Assembly (NCBI GenBank): GCA_020402865.1
Contig: JADBYT010000015.1
Coordinates: 124,001 to 188,000, forward strand
Length of the DNA stretch: 64,000 nt
DNA from: Bacteroidota bacterium
Lineage (GTDB): Bacteria > Bacteroidota > Bacteroidia > Palsa-965
Reading direction: 5' to 3'
Below the pieces are notes generated by a model, which worked only from the letters and a program-made list of their open reading frames with translations, had not been told where the DNA came from and ran no database searches. A program made the position numbers and the translations under genes. Position 1 is the stretch's first letter. Each line of letters opens with the position of its first letter. Shown one piece after another: positions 43,209 through 52,200 of the stretch.

Positions 43209-43619
43209 ATGACAAATACGGATAATCCTGCTTTCTCAACAGATGCACTGCTTGCAGCCTACGGCATTGCAAGCGATGAACTTGTGCACCGGTTTGCACA
43301 GCATACGCAACAACTGAATGTAGCCAAAGGGCACACCTTGCTGGAGCCAGGAAAAATTTGTCAAACAGCTTATTACCTGATAGAAGGTGCCGCTGTGCAG
43401 TATGCGCTGAATGATGCGGGCGGGGAAGTGGTGATGGACCTGCACATGAGCGGCGAGTGGGTGCTCAACCATCAGAGCTTTGTGGGGCAGCGGGCGTCGG
43501 AGTTTACAATAAAAACGTATGCTCCGAGCAAACTGATTGCGCTGCGTATTGAAGATGTGCATTACCTTATTTCTGTGTCGCAGCAGTTTATGCAATTGGG
43601 GCGGTTGGGGGGATGGTGA
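43209..43619 (+). pseudogene. truncated Crp/Fnr-family regulator (cNMP-binding domain only)
   Basis: A 136-residue frame holding the cyclic-nucleotide-binding fold of Crp/Fnr-type regulators (KGHTLLEPGKICQTAYYLIEGAAVQY and SEFTIKTYAPSKLIALRIED). It ends abruptly at SQQFMQLGRLGGW, where homologues continue with a dimerisation helix and a helix-turn-helix. No frame nearby restores the missing HTH. It is therefore probably a decayed gene; if expressed it could only be a ligand-binding half. The ATG at 43209 is used. Confidence 0.6.
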
Positions 43620-43851
43620 TGCTGCGTAATAAGTGTTAGGATGTGCATTGGAGTATTCCTTATTTCAATTGGCTCCGGCTGTTTTGAAAGGTTTTGCATG
43701 GTAGCTGCTTTGATTTCACGTTGGTGCAGGAGCATGGGTGTGTTGCGGGTTTACTTTTGTGCCGGCAATTCATTTGTGGCATCCATCTGTGGTAAAAGAT
43801 TGTACCGCGGCAGTCAGCCGATGGGCGTTGAAAAACCGTATTTTCGCGTCC

Positions 43852-44949
43852 GTGAAAATTCTTCGCATACTGGCCTGGCCTGTTTCGCTGCTGTACGGTT
43901 TTGCCGTGTGGCTGCGCAACCGGTTGTTTGATGCCGGTTTGATGAAGTCGGTGGTTTTTCCCGACATTGCGCTTATTGGTGTGGGCAACCTTACTGCAGG
44001 CGGCACGGGCAAAACGCCGCATGTGGAGTATCTGGTGCGGTTGCTGATGAATAACTGGAAAGTGGCAACGCTTAGCCGGGGCTATGGTAGAAACACACGC
44101 GGCTTTATTTTATCGGATGCACAGTCTGATGCGTCGCAGATAGGCGATGAGCCGATGCAGTTCAGGCGGCGTTTTCCGGACACGGTGCCGGTAGCGGTTG
44201 ACGGAAGCCGGGTGCGGGGTGTAAAACAGCTTAGGGCGGCATTTCCTGATTTGCAAAGCATTATTCTTGATGATGTGTATCAGCACCGGCGTATAAAGCC
44301 CGGCCTTCAAATTTTGCTTACCGATTACAACCGGCCCTATTACGAAGACCATTTACTGCCCACGGGCTTGCTGCGTGAGTCAAAAGCGGGCGTAAAACGC
44401 GCTGATATTATTATTGTCACCAAAACTCCGGCACTTTTTTCTCCGCTCGAACGCAAGCGCATTATCCGCGAAATAAATCCGGCTTCGTGGCAGCAGGTCT
44501 ATTTCTCCACCATTCGTTATGGTGAGCTGGTTCCGTTTGGTGCCAAACCCGGCAAAGCATTACTGAGTAAAGAATACTATTTCGAACGCGGCTACAGCAT
44601 CGTGCTGCTTACGGGCATTGCCAATTCGAGTGTGCTTGAATACGAATTGCGCGGCAAAGTAAAAGAACTTGTAACCCTGCGTTTTGCCGATCATCATGCC
44701 TACACACTTGCTGATTTAGAGCAACTGCGTACCTTGTACAATAATCTTCAGACAGAAAATAAACTCATTCTCACCACCGAAAAAGACGCCATGCGCCTTC
44801 TGCGCCCCGAGCTGCTTGCTGCCGCAGAAGGTTTGCCCGTCTTTTACATTCCTATTGAAGTGGTATTTCACGACAGGGATGCGGAGAATTTCAACAAGCA
44901 AATTAACGATTATGTACGATCGTATTATCAACAGCGTAAAGCACATTAA
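43852..44949 (+). CDS. lpxK: tetraacyldisaccharide 4'-kinase
   Basis: A 365-residue inner-membrane-associated kinase that adds the 4' phosphate to the lipid A precursor (sixth step of the Raetz pathway). It has an N-terminal membrane helix (ILRILAWPVSLLYGFAVWL), the P-loop GNLTAGGTGKTP, the SRGYGR motif and ILDDVYQHRR. The end resembles the family tail (LILTTEKDAMRL). A GTG start at 43852 is chosen since it gives the normal N-terminus. It overlaps the next gene, pnp, by 38 bp. Confidence 0.93.
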   Translation: MKILRILAWPVSLLYGFAVWLRNRLFDAGLMKSVVFPDIALIGVGNLTAGGTGKTPHVEYLVRLLMNNWKVATLSRGYGRNTRGFILSDAQSDASQIGDEPMQFRRRFPDTVPVAVDGSRVRGVKQLRAAFPDLQSIILDDVYQHRRIKPGLQILLTDYNRPYYEDHLLPTGLLRESKAGVKRADIIIVTKTPALFSPLERKRIIREINPASWQQVYFSTIRYGELVPFGAKPGKALLSKEYYFERGYSIVLLTGIANSSVLEYELRGKVKELVTLRFADHHAYTLADLEQLRTLYNNLQTENKLILTTEKDAMRLLRPELLAAAEGLPVFYIPIEVVFHDRDAENFNKQINDYVRSYYQQRKAH

Positions 44950-45727
44950 CGAAGCCACAGCCGGATTCGCTCCTGAAATTGGCATAATCCTCGGAACCGG
45001 TCTTGGCGGGCTGGTGCAGGAAATAGACATCAAGTATTCGCTGCCTTACGAGCAGATTCCCGACTTTCCGGTTTCAACCGTAGAGGGGCATTCGGGCAAA
45101 CTTATTTTCGGCATGCTGGGCGGCAAACGCATTGTAGCCATGCAGGGACGCTTTCATTACTACGAAGGCTACACCATGCAACAGGTGGTGTTTCCGGTGC
45201 GTGTGTTGAAATTTCTGGGCATTACAAATTTGTTCCTCTCAAACGCCAGCGGCGGCGTGAACCCTGATTTTGAAGTGGGCGATCTTATGCTCATTACCGA
45301 TCACATTAACCTTTTTCCCGCACACCCGCTCATTGGCAAAAACGACGAGCGTTTTGGTCCGCGTTTCCCGGATATGAGTGAGGCTTACGACCATGCTTTG
45401 CTGGCAAAGGCCAAAGAAGTGGCTGCCGATCTCGGTATCAACGTACAGCAGGGTGTGTATGTAGGCCTCAGCGGCCCCACATTTGAAACACCGGCCGAAT
45501 ACAAATACGTGCGCATAATTGGCGGCGATACCGTGGGCATGAGTACCGTGCCCGAAGTAATTACTGCACGCCACATGAATTTGCCTTGTTTCGGAATTTC
45601 AGTGATTACTGATTTAGGCGTGCCGGGCAAAATTGTGGAAGTTTCACACGAAGAAGTGCAGAAAGTGGCGAAAGTAGCCGAAAAGCAAATGACCCGCTTA
45701 ATGACCGAGTTAATCGGAAGGCTGTAG
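44912..45727 (+). CDS. purine nucleoside phosphorylase (inosine/guanosine type)
   Basis: A 271-residue trimeric-type purine nucleoside phosphorylase (PNP class I). Motifs are ILGTGLGGLV (phosphate loop), GRFHYYEGY, FLSNASGGVN, LSGPTFETPAEY and GMSTVPEVITARH, all characteristic. It cleaves inosine and guanosine to base plus ribose-1-phosphate for purine salvage. The ATG at 44912 matches the family N-terminus (MYDRIINSVKHIN). The 38-bp overlap with lpxK implies coupled translation. A hairpin terminator follows at 45748. Confidence 0.93.
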   Translation: MYDRIINSVKHINEATAGFAPEIGIILGTGLGGLVQEIDIKYSLPYEQIPDFPVSTVEGHSGKLIFGMLGGKRIVAMQGRFHYYEGYTMQQVVFPVRVLKFLGITNLFLSNASGGVNPDFEVGDLMLITDHINLFPAHPLIGKNDERFGPRFPDMSEAYDHALLAKAKEVAADLGINVQQGVYVGLSGPTFETPAEYKYVRIIGGDTVGMSTVPEVITARHMNLPCFGISVITDLGVPGKIVEVSHEEVQKVAKVAEKQMTRLMTELIGRL

Positions 45728-45747
45728 TTTTTCGCAATTTCAATCTA

Positions 45748-45796
45748 CAGGCGGTAGTTTCCGGTTTGCAAACGGGAGCTTCCGCCTGAATTTTTA
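45748..45796 (+). terminator. terminator after the purine nucleoside phosphorylase gene
   Basis: Near-perfect hairpin from AGGCGGTAGTTTCCGG to the complementary GGGAGCTTCCGCCT (one mismatch and one bulge), followed by GAATTTTTAA. It lies 20 bp after the stop. Confidence 0.6.
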
Positions 45797-45828
45797 ATAG
45801 TACATTTACTCTACTCAGACTCAACGCA

Positions 45829-47247
45829 ATGATAAAACAGCTTACTACATTTTTTGCCCTTGCCGCAACGGTGCTGCCGCTTGCTGCTCAAAATTACAAT
45901 GCACAGAACATTTCGCTTGTGGGGCATTTCGATGATCCCAATGTACCGGTGGCTTCGGCCTTTGGCATTCATTATCAAGGGGTATGGGGATGGCACAATC
46001 CGGCCGATAACCGTGAATACGGCATTATCGGCGCAGCACACGGGACTTTTTTTATTGATGTAACCAATCCGGCTACACCGGTTGAAGTAGGCTTCCTGCC
46101 CAGTGTGCAGAGCGATTGTATCTGGCACGAGATAAAAACATACAGCCACTACGCTTACATTGTAGGCGATGATGCCGGCGGCAACACATTTCAGATTGTT
46201 GATCTTCAGTATTTGCCTGATTCCATTCATGTAGTACACGACGGCACTACTTATTTCGAACAGTCGCACACCATATATGTGGACGGGAACAAACTCTGGT
46301 GTGGCAGTGTAACGCTCGACAACAACCAGGGCTTTTATTCAATGGCTGTGTACAGTCTGGCGAACCCCGAACAGCCGCAGCTTTTGCGCACACTCAATCA
46401 GGACTATCCATCTGTAAGCAATGTGCACGATATGTTTGTGCGCAACGACACGGTGTATGCTTCGGCCGGGTATCAGAAATTATACATTTACAAATTCAAT
46501 TCAAACAACACATTTACCGAACTGGCTTCCTTTGGCAGTTATCCCGAATCGGGTTACAACCACAGCAGTTTTTTAACTTCCGACGGTCGTACGCTGGTGT
46601 TTATGGATGAAGTACCTGCCGGTATGGGTGTTAAATCGCTCGATGTATCCAATTTCGGGAACCTGACCATTAATCAGGTGTTTCGCTCCACACAAGGCTG
46701 CACACCGCATAATCCCTACATAATCGGCAACAATACATTAGTGTGCGCTTATTATCAGGATGGCGTGCAGATTTTCGACATCAGCAATCCGTCTAACGCG
46801 GTGCGCACCGGTTATTTTGATACGGATACGCTCAACAACCAGTCAAACGGCTACCCTGATCCGTATCACGGCTGCTGGGGCGCATACACTGATTTGCCCA
46901 GTGGCCTGCTGCTTGCATCCGACATGCAGAACGGCCTTTACATACTTGATATTTCGCAGGCCGTTGTAACCGGTACACCCGAACCGGCTATTCCGGTGCA
47001 AACGCTGAATGCCTATCCCAATCCGTTTGTAACCGGTTTCATGGTTTCGCTGCAACTTGATCGTGCGCAGGAAGTGGAATGGGAATTGATCGATCAGGCC
47101 GGCCGTGTGGTGGAGCAGGGCAAACAAAATATGCCCGGCGGGTCTGCCTTGTTTGAATTCGATGCCAACGGTGTAGCCGCAGGCGCATACACCCTACGCT
47201 TGAAAGGCGAAACATTTACAGGCCGTTCATTGGTAATGAAGCCGTAA
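45829..47247 (+). CDS. secreted choice-of-anchor B family protein with T9SS tail
   Basis: A 472-residue secreted protein: signal peptide (LTTFFALAATVLPLAAQ), then LVIVD-type beta-propeller repeats. The choice-of-anchor B core is marked by YGIIGAAHGTFFIDVTNPATPVEVGFLP, HTIYVDGNKLWCG, and GCTPHNPYIIGNNTLVCAYYQDGVQIFDIS. The T9SS type A sorting domain starts at LNAYPNPFVTGFMV and ends TGRSLVMKP. The propeller is thought to bind surface partners, but its role is unknown. Confidence 0.85.
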   Translation: MIKQLTTFFALAATVLPLAAQNYNAQNISLVGHFDDPNVPVASAFGIHYQGVWGWHNPADNREYGIIGAAHGTFFIDVTNPATPVEVGFLPSVQSDCIWHEIKTYSHYAYIVGDDAGGNTFQIVDLQYLPDSIHVVHDGTTYFEQSHTIYVDGNKLWCGSVTLDNNQGFYSMAVYSLANPEQPQLLRTLNQDYPSVSNVHDMFVRNDTVYASAGYQKLYIYKFNSNNTFTELASFGSYPESGYNHSSFLTSDGRTLVFMDEVPAGMGVKSLDVSNFGNLTINQVFRSTQGCTPHNPYIIGNNTLVCAYYQDGVQIFDISNPSNAVRTGYFDTDTLNNQSNGYPDPYHGCWGAYTDLPSGLLLASDMQNGLYILDISQAVVTGTPEPAIPVQTLNAYPNPFVTGFMVSLQLDRAQEVEWELIDQAGRVVEQGKQNMPGGSALFEFDANGVAAGAYTLRLKGETFTGRSLVMKP

Positions 47248-47268
47248 CAAAACGCGAATATTTAAATG

Positions 47269-47300
47269 AAAAGCACCGGTAGTTTTGCCGGTGCTTTTTT
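47269..47300 (+). terminator. rho-independent terminator
   Basis: Perfect 11-bp stem AAAAGCACCGG / CCGGTGCTTTT with loop TAGTTTTG and a T-run, 21 bp after the choice-of-anchor B stop. Confidence 0.92.
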
Positions 47301-47369
47301 ATTGAACGTTATGTCCAGCTTTTTCTCAGGCTGAACATGGAACGTACCTTACTGGTTAAGCTAGTAGTT

Positions 47370-47506
47370 TGCGTGTAAGTTTGCGCGGAGCCTTCTTGTC
47401 GGGTTGAGTAAATAAATAACCTAATGCTCAAGCGGAGCATGTAGCCTGTCAGTTCGAGCGGCGTTTGCAGTTTGTCAGTTTGAGCGGAGCCGAAAACTGA
47501 CAAACA
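47370..47506. repeat. REP-like palindrome cluster
   Basis: The spacer holds several related units around the core GAGCGGAGC. ATGCTC-AAGCG-GAGCAT is an inverted repeat at 47424-47440. GTCAGTTCGAGCGG lies at 47448-47461. GTTTGTCAGTTT / AAACTGACAAAC are perfect 12-bp arms at 47470-47481 and 47494-47505 around GAGCGGAGCCGA. This is the pattern of dispersed REP-type repeats that I recall from many Bacteroidota genomes. No gene is present. Confidence 0.6.
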
Positions 47507-47508
47507 CA

Positions 47509-47919
47509 CTACGCTCTCGACGACCGCATCCCCTTCGTCTGCTTCAACGACTTGTCTGTAGCAAACTTTTTATATTCGGCAGAGCCGGCGGGATAAAGGG
47601 CAATTTTTCCTTCTTCGTTGTGATGCACGCCCCAGGCGTAGCGTTTGGTGAGGGGCGATGCGCGCAGGCAGGCCTGACCTTTTGAGAAAAAGGTTTCGCG
47701 GGCTGCTTTTTTATCTGCTGGTTTAATGGCGTTGCGCTGCGCATACACTTCAAACAGCACATCGTCAGATGTGTATTTATAGGGATTATCGTAAATCATT
47801 TTGAACTGCAGTTCGGCCACGGAGGGTTCCTTTTTGCCTTGCGGCGGTACATCGGCTTCTGCAAGCGGACAATCTTCTGCAATTTGTATAAATGTATTGA
47901 AGTAATTGGTGGTATGCAT
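47509..47919 (-). CDS. DUF6157 family protein
   Basis: A 136-residue cytosolic protein matching the DUF6157 pattern from end to end: MHTTNYFNTFIQIAEDCPLAEA at the start, LQFKMIYDNPYKYTSDDVLFEVYAQR, FFSKGQACLRASPLTKRYAWGVHHNEEGKIALY, and a basic tail. The family is widespread in Bacteroidota and Firmicutes but has no assigned function. Its 3' end is bordered by the REP-like palindrome. It is on the same strand as the radical SAM gene, with 32 bp between them. Confidence 0.82.
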   Translation of the reverse strand: MHTTNYFNTFIQIAEDCPLAEADVPPQGKKEPSVAELQFKMIYDNPYKYTSDDVLFEVYAQRNAIKPADKKAARETFFSKGQACLRASPLTKRYAWGVHHNEEGKIALYPAGSAEYKKFATDKSLKQTKGMRSSRA

Positions 47920-47951
47920 GGCTGAATAGTTTGGTGTACCAAGTTACAAAA

Positions 47952-49025
47952 TCAGAAAAGGCGCATCTGCGCGCTTGCCGCTTCGGGGTTGAAATCGCTG
48001 AGGTTGAATTCGAATTTTGTCTGATTGAGGTTGTTGCGTTTTACGGCAAGTGCAAACATTTGTTTGATGCTGTCGGCCACCGGCCCTTCGCCGCGCATGC
48101 GCACACCAAAGCGGCTGTCGTTTACCTGTCCGCCGTGGCAGGCCTGTATCTGATGCCACACTTTTTCTGCCCGTCCGGGATAGGTTTTGTGCAGCCAGTC
48201 GCGGAAAATTTCGCCTACCTGTCCGTTGAGGCGCACCATGGTGTAGCCTGCAAACAGCGCGCCTGCATTGGCGGCGGCGTGCAGAATAGCCGGAATTTCG
48301 TGGCTGTTGAGGCCGGGAATAATTGGTGCACTCATTACGCCCACGGGTATGCCTGCTTCGCGCAGGGCAGTAATGGTTTCGAGTCGTTGTTTGTAGGTGG
48401 CGGTGCGTGGCTCCAGCTGCAGGCGCAGTTTTTCGTCGAGGCCGGTGATGCTTATCATTACCTGCACAAGCCGGTGTTCAGCCATTTCGCGAAGTATGTC
48501 GATATCGCGTTTAATGAGTGCATTTTTTGTAATGATGGCCACCGGATGCCTGAATTTGAGCAGCACCTGCAGCATGCCGCGTGTAAGTTCATACTTACGC
48601 TCAAGCGGCTGGTAGCAATCGGTATTGCCCGAAAGCATAATGGCTTCGGGCTGCCAGCGCGGGTTGCTGAGCTGCTTTTCGAGTAAAGCCGGCGCATCGG
48701 GCTTTACAATTATTTTCCGCTCAAAATCAAGCCCCGCGCTGTAGCCCCAGTATTCATGCGCATTGCGCGCGTAGCAATACACACAGCCGTGTTCGCAGCC
48801 CTGATACGGATTCATCGACAACCCGCGCAGGTCGGGACTGTCCACTTTATTCACAATTGTTTTGGGATGGGTAATGATGACTTCCGTTTTCTCGTCGAGT
48901 AAAGCGGGCTCGTCAATCACTTCCATGTGCTCCTGCACAATGCGGTTTTTCAGAAAACGGTTGTGCGGATTCAGCTGCGCTCCGCGGCCACGAAAACGTT
49001 CGGGCACGTGTGGTTGCTCTTCCAT
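47952..49025 (-). CDS. PA0069-family radical SAM protein
   Basis: A 357-residue radical SAM enzyme with the CX3CX2C cluster motif C77-C81-C84 (GCEHGCVYCYARN). The region after it (WGYSAGLDFERKIIVKPDA, LSGNTDCYQPLERKYELTR, VMISITGLDEKL) is typical of the PA0069 / SPL-like group. The family is related to spore photoproduct lyase in sequence, but its substrate is unknown. The ATG at 49025 is used; 35 residues of upstream frame lack family similarity. First gene of the unit that includes DUF6157. Confidence 0.85.
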   Translation of the reverse strand: MEEQPHVPERFRGRGAQLNPHNRFLKNRIVQEHMEVIDEPALLDEKTEVIITHPKTIVNKVDSPDLRGLSMNPYQGCEHGCVYCYARNAHEYWGYSAGLDFERKIIVKPDAPALLEKQLSNPRWQPEAIMLSGNTDCYQPLERKYELTRGMLQVLLKFRHPVAIITKNALIKRDIDILREMAEHRLVQVMISITGLDEKLRLQLEPRTATYKQRLETITALREAGIPVGVMSAPIIPGLNSHEIPAILHAAANAGALFAGYTMVRLNGQVGEIFRDWLHKTYPGRAEKVWHQIQACHGGQVNDSRFGVRMRGEGPVADSIKQMFALAVKRNNLNQTKFEFNLSDFNPEAASAQMRLF

Positions 49026-49131
49026 GTGTGAATGGATGAATGAATACTTAAAAAGCGGTGCGCGTGGCGCTAAGGTAATATGTGAAAAAGCGTTTGTCAA
49101 GTCACCCCCGCAGTCCTTTGTGTACATCATA

Positions 49132-49167
49132 ACAACGGCGATGAAATTTTCATTTCATCGCCGTTGT
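49132..49167 (-). terminator. long perfect hairpin downstream of the alpha-2-macroglobulin gene
   Basis: Perfect 16-bp arms ACAACGGCGATGAAAT / ATTTCATCGCCGTTGT around a 4-nt loop, in the 199-bp gap between the macroglobulin gene end and the radical SAM gene start (both minus strand). The minus-strand order is a CTCTTTTT run, then the stem, with no T-run after it. It could be a terminator of non-canonical type or an RNA-stability element. Confidence 0.45.
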
Positions 49168-49224
49168 AAAAAGAGTAATCAAAAACGATTCCGGTAATTT
49201 TCCGGGAAAATCAGTCGCTCAAAA

Positions 49225-52200
49225 TTATTTACTTATTCCCTGTTCCGTTACATCAACCCAGCGGCCGGTGTTGCGTGCATTTACCGAGGCATCGTACATT
49301 GCTTCCACGTTGGTGGCGGGCAGGTAGAAATGTCCGGTGTAGGCTGCGTTGAGGCGTACACGGTAGGTGCGTGTGCGCTGAGGGGCAATGTAGAAGTAGG
49401 TGAACACCCGGTCATCGCGCACATCCTGATAATCGAATGCATCACTGCGTATGGGTGAATTGCCTTCTTCCATGCGTTCGTTGCGTATTTCCCAGCCCGA
49501 GGGGAATACCTGACTCAGCGCCACTTCACGGTACTCGCCGCGCAGTCCGGTGTTGGCAATGGTTACAATGGCCATAAAATCGGTGCCTTGTTCAAGACGT
49601 GTTACATCTACCGGAGCGCCGCTGTTGTCGGTATATTTTACATCAATAGTCATGCCCTCGGCCGAAGGAGTTTCCATGCCAATATCCGGCACGCCGCTCA
49701 GAATTACGCGCACAAACAGCACACCGGCACCGTTGTTTTTCACATTCACTTTTCCGGCTTCGGTGCCCGAAATCGGAATATCGGTTTGTGAAATGGGTTT
49801 GCCATCGTTTACACTTCCGGCTTTACCGTTTATGGTGAAACTGCTGTTTACACCTTTCACTGTTTTGTCGGCGGTCGAAAACTCGCTCAGTGCAAGCAGG
49901 CAGTAGGCGGTGGCCTGTGTGCTCATCCAGTACGTGTTGCGGTTAAGTGCTTCGGAAATCTGTTTGGCCACCGGCGCGGCTTTGGTGCGCTGGCCCATGA
50001 GTGTAAGTGTTTCTACAATCATGGCCATGTCGCGGTCGGAAGAGCCGTAAGTGTAGGAGAATTCCGAGTAGGGCGATACTTCCGTGGACAGTCCGGTGAT
50101 AAGCTGTTTGGCAATTTCGGGCTGTCCGGCCAGCTGGTAAGCCGCTGCCAAACGCCATTTAGCAGTAGCGTTGAGCGATTTGTGTTCACGCAGGCGGTTC
50201 ATGGCGCCCAGTTCGGGTGTTTTGGCTTTTGCCAGTGTGTATAGGCGGTAGGCCTGCACCAGATCGTCGTTGTAGTAGTAGCGCTGATCGGCGCGGGGCG
50301 ACCATGCCGTGGCTTGCTGGCGCTGGAATTTTTTCCAGTTGTCGATGAGTCCTGCGGGCAGTGTGTAGCCGTGTTCTTCGGCTTCGAGCAGGAAGTGGCC
50401 GGCATAGTTGGTGCCCCATTCGCTCGGGCTCTGGTCGCCGGGCCAGTAGCCAAGTGCGCCCGAAGGTGTCTGGAACGAACGCAGGCGGTTGATGGCTGCT
50501 TTCACGTTTTCTTCGGTGCGCTTGCGGCGTTCGTCGCTCAGCTTAATTAAATCAGCAAGGTAAAGCTGCGGGAACGCGGCCGAGGTAGTTTGTTCCACAC
50601 AACCGTGCGGGTACTGCATCAGATAATCTAACCGGCGGCCGAGGTTGAGCGGCGGAATGGTGCTTATTTCAAGCGTGCCTTTGTTGGTGCCCGCAATGCC
50701 CACCGGTGTGTAGGCCGTGTTCCAGCTCTGGCCCGGATCAATTACCGCTTCAAGCACATTGGTTTGCATGGTGTTCGGGTTGCGCACATCAATTTCAATT
50801 TCTGTCACCGCGCGTTCCTTGCCGCTGGTGGCCACAATGCGCACTTTACCCACGCCTACGGCTTTGGCTACATTGAGGCGGAAAGTGGCTACTTTTTCGC
50901 CCACCTCGCTAAACGTAAGCGATTGTGCAGCGCCGCCTTCAATGCTCATCATCTTATCGGTGGTCACCGTTACATTTACATTCTTCACAAACTTTTCCAT
51001 CGCAAACACATTCACCGGCAAATCCACCGTTTCGCCCGGGCCCAGTACACGCGGCAGGGTGCCCAGAATCATCAGCGGTTTGCGCACCGGAACGGTTACT
51101 TCGGCATTGCCGTAAGCCGCATCCTGCCCGGCCACCACCATCACCCGCACCGATCCTACATATTGCGGAATGGTAATCTTATGGTCGTTGCGTGCGCCTT
51201 TTTTCAGTTCATACGGTCCGAGGTAACGCACCATCGGTTTAAAACGGTTGGCTTTTTGTCCGCCGTTGGGGCCATTATCGCCGTCGCCGCCAATACCCAG
51301 CACACGCTCCAGTTCGGCGCCGTAAGCACCCATTACCAGATCATACATATCCCAGGTTTTCACACCCAGCGCTTCGCGGGCGTAAAAGTTATTCCACGGA
51401 TCGGGTGTTTTGAATCGGGTAATGTCAAGCAAACCTTCGTCCACCACAGCCAGCGTGTAGGTCATGGCTTTGCCGCTTTTTTCGCTCACGGCCACGTTCA
51501 CGGTTTCTTCGGGCGCCCACACTGCTTTGGTGGCAATTACCGGTGTAATATGGGTTTCGGCATTGTCAATTTCTATGGGAATAACACCATACAAACGTAT
51601 GGGTGCATCGTTTTTCACCTGTGCGTGCGGTTGCAGCAGGGTCACATGCACAAACACGTTGGGTGCCATTTGCGGCGTTACCGTAATTTCTGTGGTAATG
51701 TTGCCTTTGGCTTTTGTTTCGGCCCACTGGGTGCTGAGTATGCGCGAACCGTTTTCGACACTGATAAGGGCGCGGCCCTGACCGGGTGAGGGGATGGTCA
51801 CTTTTATTTTGTCGCCTACTTTGTATTTGGTTTTGTCAGACGAGAACTGGAGCATGGTTGCCGCTTCCGAGTTCTGCATCGCGCCGCCATCGCCGTAGGG
51901 CCAGTCAAACCAGGCCACCTGTCCGGTAGAGTGTCCGCTTTCCTCGTCGGTAATGCGTATGAGGTAGCGGCCCCAGTCTTCCTTACCTATTTTTACATTA
52001 AATGCGCCGCGGCCTTTGGCATCGGTGCTGGTGGTGGTTTCGTAGTAAGGGCTGTAGTAGCTGCTGTTTACGTAGTTGGCAATGTAGTCATCGCTCGAAC
52101 TCCACCACCAGCGCCAGTCCATTTTATACACTTTCACCGTAAGGCGTGTGCGGGCTTCGGGTTTGCCGTTTTCGTTTACAGTTACCAGCGGCACCGAATA

